Positions 21,346 to 33,887 of a DNA stretch of 64,000 nucleotides are shown here, piece by piece. How positions within the stretch are numbered: the stretch's first letter is position 1; the number at the start of each line of letters is the position of its first letter. The notes below the pieces were generated by a model. That model searched no databases and was not told where the DNA came from. It saw only the letters and a program-made list of their open reading frames with translations. This DNA comes from Arion vulgaris (taxonomy: Eukaryota; Mollusca; Gastropoda; Stylommatophora; Arionidae): the NCBI GenBank assembly GCA_020796225.1, contig CM036754.1, forward strand, positions 47,009,533-47,073,532. The letters run 5' to 3'. A program made the position numbers and the translations under genes.

Positions 21346-21539
21346 TCGAAGACCTCATCATCATCATCTATGATTGACACTATCAGAGAAAAACATTCTC
21401 TTAATGACGGAAGACAGCATATTCTAACATTTGCAGTTGTCGTTTCTACAAGAGTTGCAAACCTAAGTTAGGTACAGCTTATCGGTATTGTTGACACAAG
21501 AGTACTCAGTCTCATCATCATCAGTGTTAGTTATCATCA

Positions 21540-24500
21540 CTGCAGATGACAGGTAACATTAGCGTATTAGTTACACAAGGCTACCCAGTTACAGAACATT
21601 ATGCAGTATTAGTTACACAGAGCTACCTCAAGTTACGGTAACATTATGCAGTATTAGTTACACAAGAGCTACCCAAGTTACGGTAACATTATGCAGTATT
21701 AGTTACACAAGAGCTACTCAAGTTACGGTAACATTATGCAGTATTAGTTACACAAGAGCTACTCAAGTTACGGTAACATTATGCAGTATTAGTTACACAA
21801 GAGCTACTCAAGTTACGGTAACATTATGCAGTATTAGTTACACAGAGCTACAAGTTACGGTAACATTATGCAGTATTAGTTACACAAGAGCTACTCAAGT
21901 TACGGTAACATTATGCAGTATTAGTTACACAAGAGCTACCCAAGTTACGGTAACATTATGCGTATTAGTTACACAAGAGCTACCAAGTTACGGTAACATT
22001 ATGCAGTATTAGTTACACAAGAGCTACCCAAGTTACGGTAACATTATGCAGTATTAGTTACACAAGAACTACCCAAGTTACGGTAACATTATGCAGTATT
22101 AGTTACACAAGAGCTACCAAGTTGGTAACATTATGCAGTATTAGTTACACAAGAGCTACCCAAGTTACGGTAACATTATGCAGTATTAGTTACACAAGAG
22201 CTACCCAAGTTACGGTAACATTATGCAGTATTAGTTACACAAGAGCTACCAAGTTACGGTAACATTATGCAGTATTAGTTACACAAGAGCTACCAAGTTA
22301 CGGTAACATTATGCAGTATTAGTTACACAAGAGCTACCCAAGTTACGGTAACATTATGCAGTATTAGTTACACAAGAGCTACTCAAGTTACGGTAACATT
22401 ATGCAGTATTAGTTACACAAGAGCTACTCAAGTTACGGTAACATTATGCAGTATTAGTTACACAAGAGCTACTCAAGTTACGGTAACATTATGCAGTATT
22501 AGTTACACAAGAGCTACTCAAGTTACGGTAACATTATGCAGTATTAGTTACACAAGAGCTACTCAAGTTACGGTAACATTATGCAGTATTAGTTACACAG
22601 AGCTACTCAGTTCGGTAACATTATGCAGTATTAGTTACACAAGAGCTACTCAAGTTACGGTAACATTATGCAGTATTAGTTACACAAGAGCTACCAGTTC
22701 GGTAACATTTCATTAGTTACACAGACTACTCAAGTTACGGTAACATTATGCAGTATTAGTTACACAGAGCTACCCAAGTTACGGTAACATTTCAGTATTA
22801 GTTACACAGAGCTACAAGTTCGGTAACATTTGCAGTATTAGTTACACAAGAGCTACTCAAGTTACGGTACATTATGCAGTATTAGTTACACAAGAGTACT
22901 CTGAGTTCGGTAACATTATGCGTATTAGTTGCACAGAGCTCCTCAGTTACAGGTAGACATTATGCATATTAGTTACACAGAGCTACTCAGTTCGGTAACA
23001 TTATGCGTATTAGTTACACAAGAGCTACTCAGTTACGGTGACATTGCGTATTAGTTACACAGAGCTGCCAAGTTACGGTAACATATGCGTATTAGTTACA
23101 CAGAAGCTACCCAGGTTACGTACATTATGCAGTATTAGTTACACAGAGCTACCAAGTTACGGTAACATTATGCAGTATTAGTTACACAGAGCTACCAATT
23201 CGGTAACATTATGCGTATTAGTTACAAGAGCTACTCAAGTTACGGTAACATTATGCAGTATTAGTTACACAAGAGCTACCAAGTTACGGTAACATTATGC
23301 AGTATTAGTTACACAAGAGCTACTCAAGTTACGGTAACATTATGCAGTATTAGTTACACAGAGCTACTCAAGTTACGGTAACATTATCGGTATTAGTTAC
23401 ACAGAGCTACCAAGTTACGGTAACATTATGCAGTATTAGTTACACAAGAGCTACTCAAGTTACGGTAACATTATGCAGTATTAGTTACACAAGAGCTACC
23501 AAGTTACGGTACATATGCGTATTAGTTACACAAGAGCTACCAAGTTACGGTAACATATGCAGTATTAGTTACACAGAGCTACCAAGTTACGGTAACATAT
23601 GCAGTATTAGTTACACAAGAGCTACCAAGTTACGGTAACATTATGCAGTATTAGTTACACAAGAGCTACCCAAGTTACGGTAACATTATGCAGTATTAGT
23701 TACACAAGAGCTACCAAGTTACGGTAACATTATGCAGTATTAGTTACACAAGAGCTACCAAGTTACGGTAACATTATGCAGTATTAGTTACACAAGAGCT
23801 ACCAAGTTACGGTAACATTATGCAGTATTAGTTACACAAGAGCTACTCAAGTTACGGTAACATTATGCAGTATTAGTTACACAAGAGCTACTCAAGTTAC
23901 GGTAACATTATGCAGTATTAGTTCACAAGAGCTACCAAGTTACGGTAACATTATGCAGTATTAGTTACAAAGAGCTACCAAGTTACGGTAACATTATGCA
24001 GTATTAGTTACACAAGAGCTACCAAGTTACGGTAACATTATGCAGTATTAGTTACACAAGAGCTACCCAAGTTACGGTAACATTATGCAGTATTAGTTAC
24101 ACAAGAGCTACTCAAGTTACGGTAACATTATGCAGTATTAGTTACACAAGAGCTACCAAGTTACGGTAACATTATGCAGTATTAGTTACACAAGAGCTAC
24201 CAAGTTACGGTAACATTATGCAGTATTAGTTACACAAGAGCTACCAAGTTACGGTAACATTATGCAGTATTAGTTACACAAGAGCTACCAAGTTACGGTA
24301 ACATTATGCAGTATTAGTTACACAAGAGCTACCAAGTTACGGTAACATTATGCAGTATTAGTTACACAAGAGCTACTCAAGTTACGGTAACATTATGCAG
24401 TATTAGTTACACAAGAGCTACTCAAGTTACGGTAACATTATGCAGTATTAGTTACACAAGAGCTACTCAAGTTACGGTAACATTATGCAGTATTAGTTAC

Positions 24501-26712
24501 ACAAGAGCTACTCAAGTTACGGTAACATTATGCAGTATTAGTTACAAGAGCTACCAAGTTACGGTAACATTATGCAGTATTAGTTACACAAGAGCTACCA
24601 AGTTACGGTAACATTATGCAGTATTAGTTACACAAGAGCTACTCAAGTTACGGTAACATTATGCAGTATTAGTTACACAAGAGCTACTCAAGTTACGGTA
24701 ACATTATGCAGTATTAGTTACACAAGAGCTACTCAAGTTACGGTAACATTATGCAGTATTAGTTACACAAGAGCTACTCAAGTTACGGTAACATTATGCA
24801 GTATTAGTTACACAAGAGCTACTCAAGTTACGGTAACATTATGCAGTATTAGTTACACAAGAGCTACCAAGTTACGGTAACATTATGCAGTATTAGTTAC
24901 ACAAGAGCTACCAAGTTACGGTAACATTATGCAGTATTAGTTACACAAGAGCTACCAAGTTACGGTAACATTATGCAGTATTAGTTACACAAGAGCTACC
25001 CAAGTTACGGTAACATTATGCAGTATTAGTTACACAAGAGCTACCAAGTTACGGTAACATTATGCAGTATTAGTTACACAAGAGCTACCCAAGTTACGGT
25101 AACATTATGCAGTATTAGTTACACAAGAGCTACTCAAGTTACGGTAACATTATGCAGTATTAGTTACACAAGAGCTACTCAAGTTACGGTAACATTATGC
25201 AGTATTAGTTACAAAGAGCTACCAAGTTACGGTAACATTATGCAGTATTAGTTACACAAGAGCTACCCAAGTTACGGTAACATTATGCAGTATTAGTTAC
25301 ACAAGAGCTACCCAAGTTACGGTAACATTATGCAGTATTAGTTACACAAGAGCTACTCAAGTTACGGTAACATTATGCAGTATTAGTTACACAAGAGCTA
25401 CTCAAGTTACGGTAACATTATGCAGTATTAGTTACACAAGAGCTCCTCAAGTTACGGTAACATTATGCAGTATTAGTTACACAAGACTACCAAGTTACGG
25501 TAACATTATGCAGTATTAGTTACACAAGAGCTACTCAAGTTACGGTAACATTATGCAGTATTAGTTACACAAGAGCTACCAAGTTACGGTAACATTATGC
25601 AGTATTAGTTACACAAGAGCTACTCAAGTTACGGTAACATTATGCAGTATTAGTTACACAAGAGCTACCAAGTTACGGTAACATTATGCAGTATTAGTTA
25701 CACAAGAGCTACTCAAGTTACGGTAACATTATGCAGTATTAGTTACACAAGAGCTACTCAAGTTACGGTAACATTATGCAGTATTAGTTACACAAGAGCT
25801 ACCCAAGTTACGGTAACATTATGCAGTATTAGTTACACAAGAGCTACCCAAGTTACGGTAACATTATGCAGTATTAGTTACACAAGAGCTACCCAAGTTA
25901 CGGTAACATTGTGACTTGCAGTATTAGTTACACAAGAGCTACCAAGTTACGGTAACATTATGCAGTATTAGTTACACAAGAGCTACTCAAGTTACGGTAA
26001 CATTATGCAGTATTAGTTACACAAGAGCTACTCAAGTTACGGTAACATTATGCAGTATTAGTTACACAAGAGCTACTCAAGTTACGGTAACATTATGCAG
26101 TATTAGTTACACAAGAGCTACTCAAGTTACGGTAACATTATGCAGTATTAGTTACACAAGAGCTACTCAAGTTAGGTAACATTATGCGTATTAGTTACAC
26201 AAGCTACCAAGTTACGGTAACATTATGCAGTATTAGTTACACAAGAGCTACCAAGTTACGGTAACATTATGCAGTATTAGTTACACAAGAGCTACCAAGT
26301 TACGGTAACATTATGCAGTATTAGTTACACAAGAGCTACCCAAGTTACGGTAACATTATGCAGTATTAGTTACACAAGAGCTACCCAAGTACAGGTAACA
26401 TTCATGCAGTAATTAGTTACACAAGAGCTACTCAAGTTACGGTAACATTATGCAGTATTAGTTACACAAGAGCTACTCAAGTTACGGTAACATTATGCAG
26501 TATTAGTTACACAAGAGCTACCAAGTTACGGTAACATTATGCAGTATTAGTTACACAAGAGCTACCCAAGTTACGGTAACATTATGCAGTATTAGTTACA
26601 CAAGAGCTACTCAAGTTACGGTAACATTATGCAGTATTAGTTACACAAGAGCTACCAAGTTACGGTAACATTATGCAGTATTAGTTACACAAGAGCTACT
26701 CAAGTTACGGAC
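21540..26712. repeat. Largest array: 45-bp minisatellite, about 115 copies
   Basis: Unit of 44-45 bp: gtattagttacacaagagct, then acccaagttacggtaacatt and atgca. The units tacccaag, tactcaag and the 44-bp taccaag form are interspersed in short runs. Each unit contains the near-palindrome gttacggtaac. Units between about 22590 and 23560 contain many one-base deletions, with cleaner blocks on either side. A tag stop in each unit prevents long open frames. There are no inter-unit spacers, so it is not a CRISPR array. Confidence 0.97.
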
Positions 26713-27033
26713 AATAGTGACGTCCAAGAACTTGCTTGTGACTTCTTCTTTACTCTAATCATGTTTTGTCTCACATCGTCAGGATAAGAAGAGATTTCTT
26801 GAATTGTTGTGTACATGATATTTTTACACTGCCTCTGTTATTTCTGTAGTCCATATTTTGCCTTTATTCCTTGTATCTGAGTAGCATTGTTCTTTGAAGC
26901 TCACTGTATGTTGGTAATCTGGTTATGGAGCGAACCATTCTCATGATGAAGTTCAGTACGAGCACCTGATGTTCGTAACCATCTTTTTACACAGATGTAC
27001 TCATCTATACTTCAACTTCAAAATCATCTTTAT

Positions 27034-27197
27034 GTTACACCAGCATCCTGCATAGACACATCATCTCTGTAGTGACTAATTTTGTTGTTACACCAGCAAT
27101 CCTGCATAGACACATCATCTCTGTAGTGACTAATTTTGTTACACCAGCATCCTAGCATAGACTATCATCAAGATCTCTAGTACGGTGACTAATTTTC
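27034..27197 (-). repeat. Three-copy 51-53-bp tandem repeat inside LINE ORF
   Basis: Copies begin at 27034, 27087 and 27138 (gttacaccagcatcctgcat and variants). On the minus strand each encodes KLVTTEMMCLCRMLGVT, a block that is single-copy in the related fragment at 13711 (RKLVTTKMKCLRRMLGVT). It arose by duplication after or during insertion. Confidence 0.85.
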
Positions 27198-27345
27198 TTG
27201 TATAATTTGATGTCAGCGTCCAGGTTTGGTACTGATAGTATCATGTTGAGAGAAAGATTGTGTTGTACAAAGCTCATTTAGTGTTTATGGGAACATGTTT
27301 GCATTTCAGAATTGGTAACATTTGTCATAGTGTTTGATTTGTTGT

Positions 27346-27463
27346 ATTGCATCTATGTTGGATATCGTTATTTATTCTTCCATTTGCTGAAAGAAATATT
27401 TGTTTTATTGCATCTATGTTGGATATCGTTATTTATTCTTCCATTTGCTGAAAGAAATGCTCC
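27346..27463 (-). repeat. 61-bp tandem duplication inside LINE ORF
   Basis: attgcatctatgttggatat at 27346 recurs at 27407, each followed by cgttatttattcttccattt. On the minus strand it repeats the FSANGRINNDIQHRCN block of the LINE, which is present once in the copy near 55150. Confidence 0.85.
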
Positions 27464-28035
27464 ATAGATATGTCAAGTCTTTGACTTACTTTAATTGATG
27501 TTTGTCGATGGAGATATTGATAGTGTTTTCCTCTCTAGCTAATGTCATTACTTCAGTTTTGTCGTTGTTTTTTCTCATATTGTATTCGTTACATGTTAAC
27601 TGGAGTCTGTTAATGTGTTGCTGTAGCTATTCCTCTGTTGTTGATATGATTGCCTGATCGTTGGCAAAAAAGCAATTCATTTAAGAGTTCCCCAAGGTTG
27701 CTCCCTTCACCGGTGTTAGCTAATTTTACAGATTTGACCGACATATATTTGGTTACAGGACCGTTAAATGGAAGTTCTCTCTCGCGATCATTCTTCACGG
27801 CTAATTTAATTATTCTTTTTGTGATATATAATTGATCCTTTGACAAGAACGCTTGATCTACGTTGTGCGATAATGCGCCCATTGTGACTAGGCCCGCCCA
27901 CACGATTTCAGCCAGCTATTTATTTACTAGGGTAGCTAGCCCTAGGGTACGATCCATTCTGCCGAATATTTCGGCCCGGATCTACGCCTGTTCGATCAGC
28001 TTTTGCCGTATATTTGGGCTTTGTGATCTACGCCA

Positions 28036-29257
28036 TAATTAAGAGGATGGAACAAAAATTAGAAGATGAACTACACGAAACACAAGCAGGTTTCAAAAGA
28101 GATAGAGGCACTAGAGATCATATTTGTAGCATGAGACTCATTATCGAGAAATGCAGAGAATACAACATAGACCTGCATGCATGTTTCATAGACTTTAGCA
28201 AGGCTTTCGACCATATACAACACCAAAAAATGTGGAACATCATGAAAGACATGCACTTTCCAACACACATAATACAACTCATAGAATCTCTATACCACGA
28301 ACAACAGGCAACCATTAAAATAGGAGGTGAAATAGATGAATGGTTCGAGATTCAAAAGGGGTACGACAGGGATGTATTTTGTCACCATACTTATTCAACA
28401 TATATGCGGAGAACATCATGAGGAATGTAAAAGACGATGCCAACTATGTGAATTATGACCCTCTCACTATAGGCAGCAAATGCATACCACAGCTTAGATA
28501 CGCAGACGATACAGTATTATTATCCACCAGCAAAAAGGTTTGGAAAACCTAATCATGACGACCAAGAAACGTAGTGAAGACCAACATCTATATTTGAATA
28601 AATAAAAATCATGTCAACTGACAAAGCAAAAGTCTCACCTAACATCCAAATAAACAATGAAGAACTCCAATGTGTAGAGAGCTACGAATATCTGGGCTCA
28701 ATGATTAACAATAACGGTGACTGCTCCAAAGAGATCTCAAGAAGATTGGCAATAGCAATCAGGAAGTTAAACACAATGAAGAACATGTGGTAAAGCACCA
28801 GCAAAATACTAAAATTAAAAATATTGAGAGCATGCATTTTCCCAGTGGCTACTTATGGTTGTGAATCATGGACTATTACACAAAAATTAAGAACGAAAAT
28901 CCAGTCCTTCGAAACTAAATGCTACAGAAAGATCCTACGAATACCATGGACAGAAAAAGAAAGAACACTGATGTCCTGAAAGAACTAAATGTTAAAGAGA
29001 ATTGGCTGATAAACAACATACTATACAGAAAAATTACATACTTTGGTCACATCAAGCCTGGAAAGAACAATACTAGAGGGCAGGGTCTCAGGACGCAGAG
29101 GCAGACCAAGAAGAAGATGGCTACAAGATATTAAAGAAACCATGAAATCAAATCAAATGACCACCGACAAAGTAGGTTAACTGGCAAGAGACAGAGTGAA
29201 TTTCAGATGTGCTCAAAGAGAGCAACGTCCTATAAAGGATACGCACCTTGATGATGA
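28036..29257 (+). mobile_element. 5'-truncated LINE with 12-bp target-site duplication (RTE-like)
   Basis: Encodes the reverse transcriptase from its second block onward: KRMEQKLEDELHETQAGF, KRDRGTRDHICSMRLIIEKC, FIDFSKAFDHIQHQKMWNIM, then after a frameshift VRQGCILSPYLFNIYAENIM and the catalytic YADD (28499-28510). It continues with ESYEYLGSMINNNGD, FPVATYGCESWTITQKL, KCYRKILRIPWTEK, KITYFGHIK and a final basic GRRGRPRRRW. It ends in a short (gat)n tail. It is flanked by tgatctacgcca at 28024-28035 and 29258-29269, the hallmark of target-primed insertion, here into dispersed element B. At least four frameshifts or stops. It is very similar to the copy at 54866-56580 but lacks an 11-base segment near 29055. 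Confidence 0.9.
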
Positions 29258-29575
29258 TGATCTACGCCAAACACTGAGTTACTACTGTTATACCCTTTCT
29301 GACTGTGTGAGGTCGTTCAGGATTATGAACATTTCACGGGGCTTATAAGCTTGTCCTGGGACGGCGTCTTACACATATAACACGCCGTGTAAAGTGTCGG
29401 CCTTTGCCAATGTTCGGATCCGGACAGCCTGTCAGATCTTTGCATTGTCGGCCTTACTTTACTGGCCACTTTGAGTTTATTTCGGAATAGAAACATTCTC
29501 GGGCTTTTCGAGTCGCGTGTCGGCTTGTGGCAATTTGCAGTTTCTACTCTAAATTTTCCCTGGTCCCTGGAAACA

Positions 29576-30603
29576 CTAGTATGTGATCTAACACTAGTAT
29601 GGGATCTAACACTAGTATGGGATCTAACACTAGTATGGGATCTAACACTAGTATGGGATCTAACACTAGTATGGGATCTAACACTAGTATGTGATCTAAC
29701 ACTAGTATGGGATCTAACACTAGTATGTGATCTAACACTAGTATGTGATCTAACACTAGTATGTGATCTAACACTAGTATGGGATCTAACACTAGTATGT
29801 GATCTAACACTAGTATGGGATCTAACACTAGTATGTGATCTAACACTAGTATGTGATCTAACACTAGTATGGGATCTAACACTAGTATGTGATCTAACAC
29901 TAGTATGTGATCTAACACTAGTATGTGATCTAACACTAGTATGGGATCTAACACTAGTATGGGATCTAACACTAGTATGGGATCTAACACTAGTATGGGA
30001 TCTAACACTAGTATGGGATCTAACACTAGTATGGGATCTAACACTAGTATGGGATCTAACACTAGTATGGGATCTAACACTAGTATGGGATCTAACACTA
30101 GTATGGGATCTAACACTAGTATGGGATCTAACACTAGTATGGGATCTAACACTAGTATGGAATCTAACACTAGTATGGAATCTAACACTAGTATGGGATC
30201 TAACACTAGTATGGGATCTAACACTAGTATGGGATCTAACACTAGTATGGGATCTAACACTAGTATGGGATCTAACACTAGTATGGGATCTAACACTAGT
30301 ATGGGATCTAACACTAGTATGGAATCTAACACTAGTATGGGATCTAACACTAGTATGGGATCTAACACTAGTATGGGATCTAACACTAGTATGGGATCTA
30401 ACACTAGTATGGGATCTAACACTAGTATGGGATCTAACACTAGTATGGGATCTAACACTAGTATGGAATCTAACACTAGTATGGGATCTAACACTAGTAT
30501 GGGATCTAACACTAGTATGGGATCTAACACTAGTATGGAATCTAACACTAGTATGGGATCTAACACTAGTATGGGATCTAACACTAGTATGGGATCTAAC
30601 ACA
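29576..30603. repeat. Minisatellite, 18-bp unit, about 57 copies
   Basis: Unit ctaacactagtatgggat, with tgtgat and tggaat variants in runs. Eighteen is a multiple of three and the unit lacks stops in several frames. Both strands are therefore open for 260-438 codons with hexapeptide periodicity (SVRSHT, LTLVWD, SNTSMG, PILVLD). These are not genes. The array lies inside dispersed element B at the point matching position 535 of copy A, and its seed aacacta is visible at the junction. Confidence 0.95.
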
Positions 30604-31279
30604 AATAATCCAAAAGGTCATTTCATTCGGCGCTATCAACGAAGTTTTTTGAGGATTTTGCGCTCGTCAGCATCACGCACCCCAGTTCTTCCGGGGATGT
30701 TAGTTTTTTTTACGCGGCACTAAAATGCAACCTTATATTTTGCACTCGTGCAACAGTACCTTGCCTGGTTGTCCCAGGGAGGGCAGTTTCGTTAGGCACT
30801 AGAACACAACAGTTTGCGCTTGGCCAACCTTACCCAATAGATGTATCTGCGCTAGGCCACCGATACGAAGTCAGCTGCAATATTCCCTTGTACCGCCACG
30901 AGGGTAGACTTTTATTCGTTACGCATCTTTCTTATTTATTCTTGCCCCACAGCTGACAATATTTGCCCCCTCCTCAGGGCTTCGCTTCTCTATTCGGGAT
31001 GCCACCCTCATCCCTTCGTGCAGCCTTTCCCATCAGCCGGGAAGCTGCTAATCTTGGTACGACCATTGTGTTCATATTTGCCATCGCATTTGCCGTACCT
31101 CGGGAGCTTGCCTTGACATGGAGCTTGACTCGTGCACATGGCTCCGAATTTCGTCCCATGTAGGCCCACTTCTCTACATTATGGATGCACCTCTCATCCC
31201 TTCATGTTCGTTTTCGTGCTGACGAACTTTTGTCCCATAGGTGGGAATTTTGGCTCGGTCATTTACTCCGGGGAAGCTT

Positions 31280-31636
31280 TCATTTGCTCGCTGACGTCTC
31301 GTACTCTGCTGTTTTCTTACGTTTCTGCAAACCTTGGACATTGTTTCGACGGATTTGCTCGCTGACGTCTCGTACTCTGCTGTTTTCTTACGTTTCTGCA
31401 AACCTTGGACATTGTTTCGACGGATTTGCTGGCTGACGTCTCGTACTCTGCTGTTTTCTGACGTTTCTGCAAACCTTGGACATTGTTTCGACGGATTTGC
31501 TCGCTGACGTCTCGTACTCTGCTGTTTTCTGACGTTTCTGCAAACCTTGGACATTGTTTCGACGGATTTGCTCGCTGACGTCTCGTACTCTGCTGTTTTC
31601 TGACGTTTCTGCAAACCTTGGACATTGTTTCGACGG
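31280..31636. repeat. 71-bp minisatellite inside dispersed element B, 5 copies
   Basis: Copies of ggatttgctcgctgacgtct and tctgcaaaccttggacattg recur at 71-bp intervals (31351, 31422, 31493, 31564). In copy A the corresponding place (about 985-1040, cgacgactcatacact then tttcggcaacttttcattg) has a single diverged version. The array therefore arose by expansion within copy B. Confidence 0.9.
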
Positions 31637-31929
31637 ACATCGGCCAGGAGATGCGTGCATTTCGTTCGTACCCGCATTGCTTTTTCCGTGTTTGCATTGC
31701 TACCACTACCTGTGTCTCTCCTTCGATCCCTGTTACCCCCTTAGCCAGACCGGAACCAAAGTATGTTTCCAGGGTCACCACGTGGAGGTGGAACAGGGGG
31801 TCTTGATTAGTGCCCCTTCACTAACCCTGGTGCAGCGTTGTCCCACTGCGCCTTCGACCCCAAATGGAAGATTTGATTTTCCGTCATGGTATAGTTTATA
31901 AATATATACCACGTCTGCTGCTGACAATA

Positions 31930-32735
31930 TTCCCCGAGAGGTTAGCTCAACCACCGATCACGGATGGCTTTAATATCCCCGAGAGGTTAGCTCAACCACC
32001 GATCACGGATGGCTTTAATATCCCCGAGAGGTTAGCTCAACCACCGATCACGGATGGCTTTAATATCCCTGAGTTTAGCTCAACCACCGATCACGGATGG
32101 CTTTAATATCCCCGAGAGGTTAGCTCAACCACCGATCACGGATGGCTTTAATATCCCCGAGAGGTTAGCTCAACCACCGATCACGGATGGCTTTAATATC
32201 CCCGAGAGTTTAGCTCAACCACCGATCACGGATGGCTTTAATATCCCCGAGAGGTTAGCTCAACCACCGATCACGGATGGCTTTAATATCCCCGAGAGGT
32301 TAGCTCAACCACCGATCACGGATGGCTTTAATATCCCCGAGAGTTTAGCTCAACCACCGATCACGGATGGCTTTAATATCCCCGAGAGGTTAGCTCAACC
32401 ACCGATCACGGATGGCTTTAATATCCCCGAGAGGTTAGCTCAACCACCGATCACGGATGGCTTTAATATCCCCGAGAGGTTAGCTCAACCACCGATCACG
32501 GATGGCTTTAATATCCCCGAGAGTTTAGCTCAACCACCGATCACGGATGGCTTTAATATCCCCGAGAGGTTAGCTCAACCACCGATCACGGATGGCTTTA
32601 ATATCCCCGAGAGGTTAGCTCAACCACCGATCACGGATGGCTTTAATATCCCCGAGAGGTTAGCTCAACCACCGATCACGGATGGCTTTAATATCCCCGA
32701 GAGGTTAGCTCAACCACCGATCACGGATGGCTTTA
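31930..32735. repeat. Minisatellite, 45-bp unit, about 18 copies
   Basis: Unit ccccgagaggttagctcaac, caccgatcacggatggcttt, aatat. Variants gaggtt and gagttt occur in a roughly regular one-in-four pattern, suggesting amplification of blocks of several units. The plus strand is open as ERLAQPPITDGFNIP repeats; I regard this as fortuitous. The 45-bp units at 21540 and 53595 share the length but not the sequence. Confidence 0.95.
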
Positions 32736-33199
32736 CTCTTCTAAACGTTGTCCGGTCGTGAGGAGAAACTATTTCATGGATCCTAATAGATATATTCACA
32801 CCCACAGTGCTAAAAATAGAATCATGGAACAACTTCCGGCAGTTATGGATTTTCTACCGTTTGATGTGTACAGCATGTCTATTTATACGTCAAATTGGCG
32901 TCCAAGTCCGCGGTATATAGGAACATGTACGTCTTCTGATGCTGGAACATTCATTGATTGACAGCTGTATTGTGTAGCTGGGAGACACAAAGACTTGTTT
33001 GATATGCTGACGGTTTGAAGACAACAATCACAAGGATGTTGAACGTGATTGAAAGCTAAGACTTGGTAACAATAAGATGGATATTGTATGGGAAACTGGT
33101 AGCAATTACTGTCGACACAAGAGGAGCACACAGAGAGAGAGAGAGAGATTAAGGAGCTTTTGTTGAATAGAAGTTTGACTGTTTATGAAAATAGGAACA
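32736..33199. other. Unique sequence, no gene identified
   Basis: No motif, RNA gene or transposon similarity recognised. The 67-codon open frame at 32758-32961 lacks support. A short (ga)n run occurs at 33130-33150. Confidence 0.4.
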
Positions 33200-33650
33200 T
33201 AGCACTTGTCGTCTACATTTTGTCTATACTTGTTTTGCATATGTGTCGTCCACACTTGATGTCTTCCACACTTGATGTCTTCCACACTTGAAGTCTTCCA
33301 CACTTGATGTCGTCCACACTTGATGTCGTCCACACTTGATGTCGTCCACACTTGATGTCGTCCACACTTGATGTCTTACACACTTTATGTCTTCCACATG
33401 TTGTCCATATATATCCACATCTTATCGTCCACACTTGCCGTCCACACTTGATGTCTTGCAATTGATGTCTTCCACACTTGATGTCTTCCACACTTGATGT
33501 CTTCCACACTTATACTTTTCCACATTTTGTCCATATATGTCCACATCTTTTCGTCCACACTTACCGTCCACACTTGATGTCTATACTTGTCCAACCTTGT
33601 CGTTCACACTTGCAGTCCAACTTGCAGTCCACACTTGCCTACCGTCCACT
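33200..33650. repeat. Irregular minisatellite, about 15-18-bp unit
   Basis: Repeats of ccacacttgatgtcttcca and ccacacttgatgtcgtcca with interspersed cacattttgtccatatat segments that themselves recur (about 33395 and 33525), so there is a higher-order structure of roughly 120 bp. Confidence 0.85.
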
Positions 33651-33656
33651 ACTTAT

Positions 33657-33657
<1 letters not shown>

Positions 33658-33695
<38 letters not shown>

Positions 33696-33697
33696 CT
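33658..33697. repeat. (CT)n microsatellite
   Basis: About 30 bases of perfect ct dinucleotide followed by two ctat steps, between the 18-bp array and dispersed family 3. Confidence 0.95.
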
Positions 33698-33731
33698 AGA
33701 CGAGATTTCATTATCATGTTTCGTCCACACG

Positions 33732-33845
33732 ATATGAATTCAGGCATAGTCATGACGTCTAATATGGCACCTCTGACTGATTTTTGCTTGAAGACTTGTT
33801 TTCCTTATTACCAGTGCCCACCGTTATTCAGGCGAGCCTTACTCC
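33732..33845. repeat. Dispersed repeat family 3, copy 2
   Basis: Counterpart of 8497-8605 (tatgaattcaggcatagtca; cctctgactgatttttgctt; ttttccttattaccagt). No coding sequence. Confidence 0.55.
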
Positions 33846-33887
33846 AACTTATAATTTAGATTCCCGTCAATGATATCAACATCTCTT

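Larger units (their letters stand above)
26735..27750 (-). mobile_element. Antisense LINE, RT C-terminal half to 3' end (RTE-like), with internal duplications
   Basis: Reading right to left, the minus strand gives GEGSNLGELLNELLF, FANDQAIISTTEE (27657-27668; the related copy at 55374 has FVDD, so an active-site aspartate is replaced), INRLQLTCNEYNM, KTEVMTLAREENTINISID and FSANGRINNDIQHRCN (tandemly duplicated at 27346). It continues with NMILSVPNLDADIKLYK, KLVTTEMMCLCRMLGVT (tandemly triplicated at 27034) and VLNFIMRMVRSITRLPT, then the 3' end. Order and content match the copies at 54996-55785 and 13591-14060. Frame breaks are numerous; it is dead. Right of 27750 the sequence becomes dispersed element B. 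Confidence 0.8.
27751..31862. mobile_element. Dispersed repeat family 1, copy B (split into three parts)
   Basis: This is homologous in order to copy A. Part 1 (about 27780-28035) matches 20-240. Part 2 (29258-29580) matches 229-535. Part 3 (30604-31862) matches about 540-1260. Between parts 1 and 2 sits a 5'-truncated LINE flanked by the duplicated tgatctacgcca. Between parts 2 and 3 sits an 18-bp array seeded at gaaacacta. Part 3 contains a five-copy 71-bp array where copy A has one related segment (about 985-1040). The exact left end is uncertain because it is fused to an antisense LINE. No protein-coding content is recognised. Confidence 0.7.

Noticed and set aside
21540..26712. CRISPR array
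   Set aside because: Units follow each other without unique spacers, the setting is an animal genome and no cas genes are present. It is a plain tandem array.
29323..30723. Long frames on both strands encoding hexapeptide repeats
   Set aside because: Explained entirely by the 18-bp array; frames overlap on opposite strands with equal quality.
31864..32761. Frame encoding ERLAQPPITDGFNIP repeats as a structural protein
   Set aside because: The 45-bp unit happens to lack stops in one frame. There is no signal peptide, unique domain or exon structure, and similar arrays nearby behave the same way.
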